Program-made: the position numbers and the translations under genes
In this document: positions 7,354 through 12,381 of the stretch, one piece after another
Numbering within the stretch: position 1 is the stretch's first letter
How the letters are laid out: each line of letters begins with the position of its first letter
Origin: Chromobacterium subtsugae
GTDB lineage: Bacteria; Pseudomonadota; Gammaproteobacteria; Burkholderiales; Chromobacteriaceae
Assembly: GCF_001676875.1 (NCBI RefSeq)
Contig: NZ_JYKA01000028.1
Span: 1-35,631 of the forward strand
DNA length: 35,631 nucleotides
Reading direction: 5' to 3'
Notes under the pieces: model-generated
Databases searched by the model: none
Told to the model about the DNA's origin: nothing
The model's input: the letters and a program-made list of their open reading frames with translations, nothing else

Positions 7354-7383
7354 ATTATTGCGATACGCAATCAACAATGTCAA
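7354..7383 (-). promoter_or_regulatory. leftward early promoter PL
   Basis: On the minus strand a perfect -35 TTGACA (7378-7383) and -10 AATAAT (7354-7359, five of six matches) are separated by 18 bases. The operator palindrome at 7357-7371 covers the -10 and spacer, and a second at 7383-7397 abuts the -35. Transcription would start near 7347 and read into the structured leader and recombination operon. Confidence 0.8.
7357..7371. promoter_or_regulatory. operator OL1
   Basis: ATTGCG-ATA-CGCAAT is a perfect two-fold symmetric site with six-base half-sites. It overlaps the -10 of PL. Identical half-sites recur at 7383-7397 and 9665-9679. Confidence 0.75.
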
Positions 7384-7397
7384 TTGCGAAACGCAAT
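7383..7397. promoter_or_regulatory. operator OL2
   Basis: ATTGCG-AAA-CGCAAT, centred 26 bases from OL1, just upstream of the PL -35. A degenerate third copy with a wider centre (TTGC-N7-GCAA) follows at 7412-7426. Confidence 0.75.
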
Positions 7398-7411
7398 AAA
7401 TTTTCCGAGTG

Positions 7412-7426
7412 TTGCACGTACCGCAA
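7412..7426. promoter_or_regulatory. possible degenerate operator
   Basis: TTGC and GCAA half-sites are separated by seven bases instead of five. It is related to OL1/OL2 only in its half-sites and may be a weak site or chance. Confidence 0.3.
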
Positions 7427-7478
7427 TAGCGGCACCCGTGAGCGCCTTCTAGGGCCGATGCGGAATACATAAAATGAA

Positions 7479-7497
7479 AGCTCCAAACACTGGAGCT
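7479..7497 (+). promoter_or_regulatory. hairpin covering the lipoprotein ribosome site
   Basis: AGCTCC and GGAGCT pair around seven bases. The right arm contains the GGAG ribosome site of the lipoprotein gene, so folding would block initiation. Confidence 0.5.
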
Positions 7498-7503
7498 AGA
7501 GAG

Positions 7504-7953
7504 ATGAAAGCAACAATGCTGGCCATCCTCTGCCTGGGCGCGCTATGCGGGTGCGCTACACCACAGGAGAGACTTAAAGAAGTGCGGGACGCCGCCATAA
7601 AAGGCTGCGACCCCGAATTGGCAGAGCTGCTCGCTGCCAGAGCCCGGGCAGCAGCAAGCCTCGATCAGATCACGACCGCCCTACTGGATGGGCAAATACA
7701 CGACCACGCAAACAACCCAGGCACGCAGGAGTGCATCCAAAACGCCATGAACATGGAAATGCAGATGCGGACCCAGAACGCGATGCTATTCAACGCGGCC
7801 ATGAGACAAATGCCGCAGATGCTGACGCGGCCGCAGATAGTCCCCACAGCCCCCATGACGGCGCCGGAAATGCCAGCGCCACCAGCGCCAACACAAATCA
7901 CCTGCACCCCTCAGACAGGTACATTCACGACCCCATCCATCATCTGCCAGTAA
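7504..7953 (+). CDS. small lipoprotein
   Basis: ATG at 7504 follows GGAG with eight bases between and gives 149 residues. The N-terminus MKATMLAILCLGALCGC is a signal peptide with a lipobox-like LCGC; Cys17 would be lipidated. The mature part has a helical charged segment, then Met/Gln-rich stretches and a Pro-rich C-terminus with two more cysteines. It lies alone between the PL control region and the first XRE gene, read away from PL, so it may be expressed from the prophage. Lipoproteins in immunity regions sometimes alter the cell surface or block superinfection; no family match supports that here. The ribosome site is in a hairpin. Confidence 0.7.
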   Translation: MKATMLAILCLGALCGCATPQERLKEVRDAAIKGCDPELAELLAARARAAASLDQITTALLDGQIHDHANNPGTQECIQNAMNMEMQMRTQNAMLFNAAMRQMPQMLTRPQIVPTAPMTAPEMPAPPAPTQITCTPQTGTFTTPSIICQ

Positions 7954-7960
7954 GCCGCCC

Positions 7961-7986
7961 CGCGGGGCGCGATGCCGCGCCCCGCG
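7961..7986 (+). terminator. strong stem-loop after lipoprotein gene
   Basis: Perfect 11-base GC-only arms (7961-7971 and 7976-7986) surround ATGC, 8 bases after the stop codon. No T-tract follows, so termination may be inefficient or the hairpin may protect the mRNA 3' end. Confidence 0.55.
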
Positions 7987-8052
7987 TCAACTTGCAGCAT
8001 TACCATCCAGCTGTGCAGCCTTTGCTGAAACTCTCTAGCCCAGAATGCCCGG

Positions 8053-8394
8053 ATGAACGGACCAGGCACAAGAATCAGGGCAGAACGGATCGCATTACAC
8101 CTGTCGCAGGAGAAACTGGCGCGCCGGGCCGGCGTCAGCCGCGGCGTAATCTCAGACCTCGAACGAGGACGAAGCCGCGGCACCACCCACCTACTGGCCA
8201 TTGCGAAGTCGCTGAACGTTAGGGCCCAATGGATTGAAACGGGCAAAGAGCCGAAGCGCCCAACGCCAGCGCCTGAAAACACCTTCGTGGCCGCCACCTC
8301 CATGGAGGACTTGGCAGATCGACTTCTGGAAATGGGACCAGATGCCATAGGTCGACTATGGTCGTTAATCCTTCAACGAAAGATTCCAGACTGA
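8053..8394 (+). CDS. XRE-family regulator 1
   Basis: The 113-residue protein has an N-terminal helix-turn-helix of the XRE/Cro/CI family at about 17-41, LSQEKLARRAGVSRGVISD, with a basic linker and an amphipathic C-terminal helix (about 84-110) likely to dimerise it. There is no S24 peptidase domain. No ribosome site is visible; a CAGAAT hexamer ends six bases before the ATG and could serve as a -10 of a leaderless mRNA, though no -35 is seen. It is the first of four small regulators within 1.9 kb. It may control the lipoprotein or early promoters; the target is unknown. Confidence 0.8.
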   Translation: MNGPGTRIRAERIALHLSQEKLARRAGVSRGVISDLERGRSRGTTHLLAIAKSLNVRAQWIETGKEPKRPTPAPENTFVAATSMEDLADRLLEMGPDAIGRLWSLILQRKIPD

Positions 8395-8414
8395 AATAGT
8401 CAACTGACTTAACG

Positions 8415-8426
8415 TGCAATGTTGCA
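8415..8426. promoter_or_regulatory. TGCAA-TG-TTGCA inverted repeat
   Basis: A perfect short palindrome in the gap between regulators 1 and 2, with a further TTGCAA half-site at 8453-8458. It is a candidate operator for one of the local regulators. Confidence 0.35.
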
Positions 8427-8482
8427 TTCAAACCAAAAAAACCAAATGGAATTTGCAACAAAAGTGAGCGGTGCGGCTGCTA

Positions 8483-8512
8483 TTGTAAAGAATACGTATA
8501 AATGCGTACTAT
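8483..8512 (+). promoter_or_regulatory. promoter of XRE regulator 2
   Basis: TTGTAA (8483-8488) and TACTAT (8507-8512) are spaced by 18 bases. The predicted start would fall on or next to the GTG at 8519. A palindrome ATACGTAT lies in the spacer at 8492-8499 and may be an operator. Confidence 0.5.
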
Positions 8513-8518
8513 CCGCAC

Positions 8519-8839
8519 GTGTCAGAAAATTTTCACGACCGGCTGCGGGCAGCTATGCGCGCCCGCGGTGTCAAATCTCCATCCGTCGCCATCTTCATGA
8601 ACGTGAGCCGGTTTACCGTAGGTCGCTGGTGCAAATACCAAATGCCTGACCACGAACAGATAAGCAAGCTTGCTGCATACCTAAATGTCACGCCCGCGCA
8701 CCTCCTGCACGGCGACCCCATCGACCATGAGCACATTGACCGCTGCCACCATCTCTTTGCCCTTGCAACTGGCCTAGAGACCGGGGACGTAGACGCGATG
8801 ATTCGCCTCGCAACCTCGATTCTTGCTACAAAAATGTAG
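8519..8839 (+). CDS. XRE-family regulator 2
   Basis: The GTG start gives 106 residues, MSENFHDRLRAAMRARG. A helix-turn-helix lies at about 19-40 (KSPSVAIFMNVSRFTVGRW), and a second part follows the pattern seen in phage repressors (ISKLAAYLNVTPAHLLHG). A short C-terminal helix bundle is likely for dimerisation; there is no self-cleavage domain. No ribosome site precedes the GTG, which is six bases after the TACTAT hexamer, so a leaderless mRNA is plausible. The stop codon lies in an inverted repeat (8824-8841). Its operator and role are unknown. Confidence 0.75.
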   Translation: MSENFHDRLRAAMRARGVKSPSVAIFMNVSRFTVGRWCKYQMPDHEQISKLAAYLNVTPAHLLHGDPIDHEHIDRCHHLFALATGLETGDVDAMIRLATSILATKM

Positions 8840-8841
8840 CA
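8824..8841. repeat. inverted repeat over the stop of regulator 2
   Basis: TGCTACA and TGTAGCA flank AAAA; the TAG stop is within the right arm. It may shape the mRNA end together with the larger palindrome just after it. Confidence 0.45.
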
Positions 8842-8845
8842 AAAG

Positions 8846-8867
8846 AGTACAGATGGAAATCTGTACT
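8846..8867. repeat. 22-bp near-perfect palindrome
   Basis: Nine-base arms AGTACAGAT and ATCTGTACT surround GGAA. No T-tract follows on the plus strand; on the minus strand CTTTTG follows. It could be an operator or a stem-loop. The 100 bases after it, up to the next gene, hold only a CATAAT -10-like hexamer at 8881-8886. Confidence 0.5.
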
Positions 8868-8967
8868 GATACCCCTCCCGCATAATCCGCCGTAGGCTGT
8901 CCTATGTCAGGCGATCCAAGCCCAAAAGGCCAAGATCACCGAGAACGAACAACAAAAAGGGGTTCGC

Positions 8968-9249
8968 ATGGATGGCAATACAACGGGAACGATGGGCGGA
9001 AAACCGTGCATTCACACGGGGAACTGCCACCACTTCAGACCTATGGATTCTGGAATAGGTAATGGAGCAACCGCCAACTCAATAGGCACGGAAGACAGCA
9101 AGACACTGCCGCCGCCAGGTGGTGCCGGCTTCATATTTTTCGCAGTAGACGAGGAAGGCTGTATCAGGATCGAGCGAGGGGGAAATCTTGATTCGGTACT
9201 GCAGGCGCTGGGCGATTACGTCCGGGAGGTGAAGCGCAAGATATGGTAA
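8968..9249 (+). CDS. hypothetical protein
   Basis: ATG follows AAAAAGGGG with about six bases between. The 93-residue product has a polar, Gly/Thr/His-rich first half (PCIHTGNCHHFRP) and a folded-looking C-terminal half, GAGFIFFAVDEEGCIRIERG followed by a helix DSVLQALGDYVREVKRK. No family is recognised. It stands alone between regulator 2 and the convergent CI-like gene. Rightward expression is separated from the CI-like gene by a hairpin. Confidence 0.55.
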   Translation: MDGNTTGTMGGKPCIHTGNCHHFRPMDSGIGNGATANSIGTEDSKTLPPPGGAGFIFFAVDEEGCIRIERGGNLDSVLQALGDYVREVKRKIW

Positions 9250-9253
9250 CTAC

Positions 9254-9284
9254 GGGCGCGTGAAGCTACTGCTTCACGGCGCCC
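9254..9284. terminator. stem-loop between convergent genes
   Basis: GGGCGC plus GTGAAGC pair with GCTTCAC plus GCGCCC, with one bulged G, around TACT. It lies between the stop of the hypothetical gene and the last codons of the CI-like gene. No long T-tract is present, so it is at most a weak terminator for both strands. Confidence 0.5.
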
Positions 9285-9583
9285 TTCAGCGCTTCCAAAA
9301 CATCCGCCAGCTTCTGAGTTTCGCCAGCCGGCAATTCATGAATCGCATCCATGATCCTACCGACAACAGGATTGGCCCGAACCTCGATACCATAGGCCAG
9401 CCACGCCGCATCAACACCCAGCGCACCAGCGAGGGCATCGATATCTTCCAGGTTCGGCACATTTCGCCCATTAAGCCAGCACGCAAAAGTGCTTTGCGAT
9501 CGGTGCATCCGATCCGCCACGGCTCGCTGAGTCAGCTTCTTATCGCGCATCACCTCGCGCGCACGCTCTTGCCACGTTTTCAT
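9266..9583 (-). CDS. CI-like XRE repressor (regulator 3)
   Basis: From ATG at 9583 the protein has 105 residues: an XRE helix-turn-helix at about 17-37 (LTQRAVADRMHRSQSTFACWL), a conserved second part (NLEDIDALAGALGVDAAWLAYG), and a C-terminal helix (GETQKLADVLEALKG). It is divergent from the Cro-like gene, the arrangement of lambda cI/cro, so it is the best prophage repressor candidate. It has no C-terminal peptidase domain. No ribosome site precedes 9583, but TAGAAT ends seven bases before it, so a leaderless mRNA from a maintenance promoter is plausible. An in-frame ATG at 9637 has a good GGAAGG site and would add 18 residues. Confidence 0.8.
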   Translation of the reverse strand: MKTWQERAREVMRDKKLTQRAVADRMHRSQSTFACWLNGRNVPNLEDIDALAGALGVDAAWLAYGIEVRANPVVGRIMDAIHELPAGETQKLADVLEALKGAVKQ

Positions 9584-9590
9584 ATCAAAA

Positions 9591-9596
9591 ATTCTA
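9591..9596 (-). promoter_or_regulatory. -10 of possible repressor maintenance promoter
   Basis: TAGAAT on the minus strand matches the consensus at five of six positions and lies seven bases before the ATG at 9583. No good -35 is seen, as is usual for activator-dependent maintenance promoters. Confidence 0.45.
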
Positions 9597-9605
9597 GCGT
9601 TGCAT

Positions 9606-9621
9606 AGCATCATACGATGCT
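9606..9621. promoter_or_regulatory. palindrome in CI/Cro intergenic region
   Basis: AGCATC and GATGCT flank ATAC. It differs in sequence from the OL family and may be an operator for a different regulator, or lie in coding DNA if translation of the CI-like gene begins at 9637. Confidence 0.45.
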
Positions 9622-9622
9622 G

Positions 9623-9637
9623 ATGATTTGCAATCAT
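9623..9637. promoter_or_regulatory. second palindrome in CI/Cro intergenic region
   Basis: ATGATT-TGC-AATCAT has the same 6-3-6 geometry as the OL operators but different half-sites. It is centred about 16 bases from the palindrome at 9606-9621. Confidence 0.45.
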
Positions 9638-9655
9638 TTTCAGCGCCTTCCTTTC

Positions 9656-9684
9656 TTGATTTTGATTGCGTAACGCAATAAACT
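9656..9684 (+). promoter_or_regulatory. rightward early promoter PR
   Basis: TTGATT (9656-9661) and TAAACT (9679-9684) are spaced by 17 bases, with the OL-type palindrome at 9665-9679 filling the spacer. Transcription would start at or beside the ATG at 9691. Confidence 0.6.
9665..9679. promoter_or_regulatory. operator OR
   Basis: ATTGCG-TAA-CGCAAT has the same half-sites as OL1 and OL2 and lies inside the PR promoter, linking control of PL and PR. Confidence 0.75.
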
Positions 9685-9690
9685 CCGCTC

Positions 9691-9888
9691 ATGAACAAGC
9701 TACGAAACTGGCGCGAACAACAGCGCCTGACCCAGAAAGAAGCCGCTGACCGATTTGGTTCCGACCAGGCGAGCGTGTCGCTGTGGGAATCAGGTGCTCG
9801 CGGCATTCCAAAAAGCAAACTGGAACGGGTGCATCGAGTGACCCGTATTCCGCTGCGTCAGTTGCTGTCCCTAAAGTCTCAACTATGA
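9691..9888 (+). CDS. Cro-like XRE regulator (regulator 4)
   Basis: The 65-residue protein is a single XRE helix-turn-helix domain (LTQKEAADRFGSDQASVSLWE at about 13-33) followed by a short helical end, KLERVHRVTRIPLRQLLSL. Size, divergent position opposite the CI-like gene and the operator in its promoter fit Cro. No ribosome site precedes the ATG, and TAAACT ends six bases upstream, so its mRNA may be leaderless. A terminator-like hairpin follows at 9940. Confidence 0.8.
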   Translation: MNKLRNWREQQRLTQKEAADRFGSDQASVSLWESGARGIPKSKLERVHRVTRIPLRQLLSLKSQL

Positions 9889-9939
9889 CAAAGCTGTTTA
9901 CCTGTAAGTGCAGTATGGCATAGCAAGAAGTGCCCATTT

Positions 9940-9962
9940 CGGGACGGTTTGTCCCGCTTTTA
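9940..9962 (+). terminator. tR1-like terminator after the Cro-like gene
   Basis: CGGGAC and GTCCCG pair around GGTTT and are followed by CTTTTA. It lies about 50 bases after the Cro-like gene, as tR1 does in lambda, and would limit read-through into the replication genes. Confidence 0.65.
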
Positions 9963-9981
9963 CCCTGAAAAGGAGGATTTG

Positions 9982-10047
9982 ATGAACGCAATTACGCAGG
10001 CAGTCACATCAACCCAGGAGCGAAACCATGTCAAGGAAACGAGCTGA
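9982..10047 (+). CDS. 21-residue leader peptide
   Basis: A strong AAAAGGAGG site precedes ATG for MNAITQAVTSTQERNHVKETS. The frame overlaps the start of the next gene by 20 bases, so its translation may open or couple initiation there. It may be a leader with no function of its own. Confidence 0.45.
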   Translation: MNAITQAVTSTQERNHVKETS

Positions 10048-10252
10048 TCGAAAGAACCACGTCAAGTCCAGCCTGACCGACCGCACCTACGACGCCATGC
10101 AGCGCTATATGGAGCTCCACGGCATCGATACCGAGTCGGCGGCGGTTGCCAGGATCTTGGATCTGGCTCTGCTGGGCATGGTGGGAAGTATTCCGGAGAT
10201 GCTGATCGAGCACACTCCGTCCAACAACGGGACGAAAAGGATTGCAGCATGA
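10028..10252 (+). CDS. ribbon-helix-helix-like DNA-binding protein
   Basis: The 74-residue protein begins with a basic arm, MSRKRADRKNHVK, then SSLTDRTYDAMQRYMELHG and TESAAVARILDLALLGM, which has the strand-helix-helix look of Arc/CopG proteins. An AGGAG site lies seven bases before the ATG. It is the first full gene after the tR1-like terminator, where lambda has cII, so it may be an early transcription regulator. It is joined to the next gene by an ATGA overlap. The family assignment rests on pattern alone. Confidence 0.6.
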   Translation: MSRKRADRKNHVKSSLTDRTYDAMQRYMELHGIDTESAAVARILDLALLGMVGSIPEMLIEHTPSNNGTKRIAA

Positions 10253-10452
10253 GCCAAGAGCAGAAACCCGTAGACGTGACGATGGACATCGACATCCCCG
10301 CTCCGGAAGCGGCGGACCTCGCCGGCCGCGCTGCTGCGCATGGCATATCGACCCAGCAATACCTGGGGCTTCACACCCTAAGAAGCGCCTACGGCGTCCT
10401 TCACCCTCGCGTTGCCGAACTCGACAGGCTCGAGAGCGCCGTCGAGGAATAG
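10249..10452 (+). CDS. small hypothetical protein
   Basis: The product is 67 residues, acidic at the N-terminus (KPVDVTMDIDIPAPEAADLAGR) with a helical C-terminal half. The ATG overlaps the previous stop as ATGA, so translation is coupled. It could be a partner of the RHH-like protein, since RHH regulators often pair with a second small protein, but no toxin or antitoxin motif is visible. A terminator follows. Confidence 0.6.
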   Translation: MSQEQKPVDVTMDIDIPAPEAADLAGRAAAHGISTQQYLGLHTLRSAYGVLHPRVAELDRLESAVEE

Positions 10453-10467
10453 GGCTGCAAAAAACAA

Positions 10468-10510
10468 AACCCCCGGTCGACGGCCTGGCCGGGCCTCGCG
10501 GGGGTTCTTC
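10468..10510 (+). terminator. intrinsic terminator
   Basis: AACCCCCG and CGGGGGTT pair across a GC-rich loop that can itself fold (GGCC repeats), followed by CTTCTC. It lies 16 bases after the stop of the small gene. Confidence 0.7.
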
Positions 10511-10528
10511 TCAGGTGATGGAGTGATT

Positions 10529-10633
10529 ATGCAGAACGACATAGCAGATTTCAACCCGTCAAAACCCTTTATTTCCAAGGCTTCCATGGAACATCCACGT
10601 AACGTTACAAGGGGGTCACATGGCCGGAAATAG
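10529..10633 (+). CDS. small ORF ahead of the initiator gene
   Basis: A 34-residue frame MQNDIADFNPSKPFISKASM onward has GGAG five bases before its ATG and overlaps the initiator start by 14 bases. The first GTAACGTTAC palindrome lies inside it. It may be a coupling leader rather than a working protein. Confidence 0.4.
   Translation: MQNDIADFNPSKPFISKASMEHPRNVTRGSHGRK
10599..10608. repeat. origin-like palindrome, copy 1
   Basis: GTAACGTTAC, followed by AAG, lies directly before the AAGGGGG ribosome site of the initiator gene. Thirteen bases are identical to copy 2. Confidence 0.7.
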
Positions 10634-11396
10634 ATGGTTTCGCCTATACGCGGAATTCGCATCCGATCCGAAGGTTCAGATCCTGCCGGAGGCAATGCAG
10701 CGCCGTTTGGTGATGCTGTTTTGCCTGCGTTGCAGCAACGACCTTGTAACGTTACAAGACGAAGAAATTGCGTTTCAGCTCCGTATCAGCATCGATGACT
10801 TGGCCGCAACCAAGGCTGTTTTTCTGGCAAAGGGTTTCATCGATGAAGGCTGGAACATTGCCAACTGGAAAAAGCGGCAATTCGTCTCTGATTCAAGCGC
10901 AGAGCGGGTTGCACGGCATCGGGAAAAGAAGCGGAAACAGAAGCAACAGCCCGGTAACGTTACCGCAACGCCACCAGATACAGAAACAGATACAGATAAA
11001 CCCACCTCTCTTCGTTCGGTGGGTGATACCGCACGCACGAACAACCGCGACGGCATCCCCGTCCCTGACGACTTCACCCCCAATCGCACGATGCGCCTGA
11101 AAGCCGGCGAGCTTGGTATCGACCCGGACGCCGAGAAGGAGCGGTTCATCCTCCACCACCAGGCCGCGACAACGCTCCGCGCTGACGAAACCGCCTGGCA
11201 GAAGCAATTCGGGAAATGGCTGCTGGATCAGCACCAGATCAATGCCGACCGCGAGCGCATCACGCAATCGCGGATGCAGGCCAGCCAGAGCAACACCGGC
11301 AACCGCCAGGCGGCCATGTCCTCGATGTACAACCCACCGCGCCGCGATATGCCCGCAGAGCGTGAGATTCAGGGGGAAACGATCCATGAGCAATGA
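10620..11396 (+). CDS. phage replication initiator, winged helix plus DnaT-like domain
   Basis: The 258-residue protein has the two-part form of phage replisome organisers. Residues 1-90 (NRWFRLYAEFASDPKVQ to ANWKKRQFVSD) match the N-terminal domain of O/DnaT-type proteins, and a very basic linker RHREKKRKQKQQ follows. Residues about 148-204 (PDDFTPNRTMRLKAGELGI, then ETAWQKQFGKWLLDQ) match the DnaT single-stranded DNA-binding domain. It probably opens the phage origin and recruits the helicase loader encoded next. Two GTAACGTTAC palindromes lie in the coding sequence and one just before it, as lambda ori lies in gene O. AAGGGGG is the ribosome site. Confidence 0.8.
   Translation: MAGNRWFRLYAEFASDPKVQILPEAMQRRLVMLFCLRCSNDLVTLQDEEIAFQLRISIDDLAATKAVFLAKGFIDEGWNIANWKKRQFVSDSSAERVARHREKKRKQKQQPGNVTATPPDTETDTDKPTSLRSVGDTARTNNRDGIPVPDDFTPNRTMRLKAGELGIDPDAEKERFILHHQAATTLRADETAWQKQFGKWLLDQHQINADRERITQSRMQASQSNTGNRQAAMSSMYNPPRRDMPAEREIQGETIHEQ
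10743..10758. repeat. origin-like palindrome, copy 2
   Basis: CTTGTAACGTTACAAG is a perfect 16-base palindrome inside the initiator gene. It forces GTA and TTA codons that are rare in this GC-rich genome, suggesting selection on the DNA itself. Confidence 0.7.
10952..10965. repeat. origin-like palindrome, copy 3
   Basis: CGGTAACGTTACCG is a perfect 14-base palindrome with the same 10-base core, in the linker-coding part of the initiator gene. Confidence 0.7.
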
Positions 11397-12186
11397 CCTG
11401 ATCACCGGCGCAACCGGAAGCATCCCTCTGCGCTGGGTGGACGAGATTTTCCGGCGCCTGATGGGGCGATTTGGCGCGCAGTTCGCCGACAAATACCGCG
11501 ACGGCCAGCAAGCTACCGTCGGCGGCACAATCGTCGACGCCGGCATCGAAGAGGCGAAGAAGGTCTGGGCCGAAGAGCTGGACATTGCCGGCGCCACCCC
11601 GAACCAGATTGTGCGCGGCCTGGCGCATCGCTACACCTACCCGCCGACCTGCGACGAGTTCATCCGCGCCTGCATGGGCGAAATCGCCAGCAACAACCGC
11701 GACCCGGAGGTTTTGTTCTACCGCGCGGTAACGGAGATGACGAAGCGCCGCCGGCACGAGCCGCAGGACTGGCCGAGCCAGCCCGTGTTCTGGGCAGCGG
11801 TAGCCATGGGCGATGATCTGCTGCGCGGCGACTACAAGGCTATGGCCGGTCGATGGCGCGCCGCCCTGGATGCAAACCGCGAGCGCATGGCGGATATCCC
11901 GGATGTGAGCCCAGATCACGCCCTGCCGGCGCCGAAGATGAGCCACGCCGACGTGCAAGTACACCTCGCCGACGTGCAGCGCGCGGCAAAGCGCATGCGG
12001 TTCCCGGATGAAGGGCGGATGCGTCTGGACAACTGGCTCAAGATCGCCGACGAGGTGGCCCGTGGCGTCTACCGTGGCACCACGATCGGCAAGCAGCATG
12101 CCGCCGCCGCACTGAAAAAAGCCGGCCACGCGGTGCCTGATTCGCTCATCCCCTATCTGCCGGAATCCACGGAGCAAAGCACATGA
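11386..12186 (+). CDS. lambda P-like replication protein (helicase loader)
   Basis: ATG at 11386 follows GGGGG with about eight bases between and overlaps the end of the initiator gene; the protein is 266 residues. The N-terminal pattern VDEIFRRLMGRFGAQFADKY, an entire helical repeat, and TPNQIVRGLAHRYTYPPTCDEFIRAC match the lambda P family, in which a W/Y-PP-x-x-x-EF motif is typical. Such proteins bring host DnaB to the initiator complex at the origin. The position right after the initiator gene supports this. The C-terminal region is specific to this phage. Its stop overlaps the next start as ATGA. Confidence 0.65.
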   Translation: MSNDLITGATGSIPLRWVDEIFRRLMGRFGAQFADKYRDGQQATVGGTIVDAGIEEAKKVWAEELDIAGATPNQIVRGLAHRYTYPPTCDEFIRACMGEIASNNRDPEVLFYRAVTEMTKRRRHEPQDWPSQPVFWAAVAMGDDLLRGDYKAMAGRWRAALDANRERMADIPDVSPDHALPAPKMSHADVQVHLADVQRAAKRMRFPDEGRMRLDNWLKIADEVARGVYRGTTIGKQHAAAALKKAGHAVPDSLIPYLPESTEQST

Positions 12187-12287
12187 AAACCGCCCTGCAA
12201 CTCGCCTCCCTGCTGTTCACCTGGCCGCTGTGGGTACTCGCCGTTGTCCAGCTGATTGCCCGGCAACACGACGAGGATATCGCATGA
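12183..12287 (+). CDS. membrane microprotein A
   Basis: A 34-residue frame, MKTALQLASLLFTWPLWVLA onward, overlaps the stop of the P-like gene as ATGA. It has one hydrophobic span (about 5-25) and a charged ARQHDEDIA end. The chained overlaps on both sides are good evidence for translation. No family is recognised. Confidence 0.55.
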   Translation: MKTALQLASLLFTWPLWVLAVVQLIARQHDEDIA

Positions 12288-12373
12288 CCCCGCACGCCAA
12301 AGCCGTCGTCACTGTCCTGGCCACCGCGGCCATCACCCTGCTCGGCGCCCTGGCGCTGGGCCTGATTCACTGA
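12284..12373 (+). CDS. membrane microprotein B
   Basis: A 29-residue frame, MTPHAKAVVTVLATAAITLL onward, overlaps microprotein A as ATGA and is almost wholly one transmembrane segment. It may act with microprotein A. The function is unknown. Confidence 0.5.
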   Translation: MTPHAKAVVTVLATAAITLLGALALGLIH

Positions 12374-12381
12374 GGTAAGCC

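Noticed and set aside
10028-10452. Toxin-antitoxin pair formed by the RHH-like and following gene
   Set aside because: Coupled small genes with an RHH-like first member suggest it, but the second protein has no toxin fold motif and the place fits early phage regulation.
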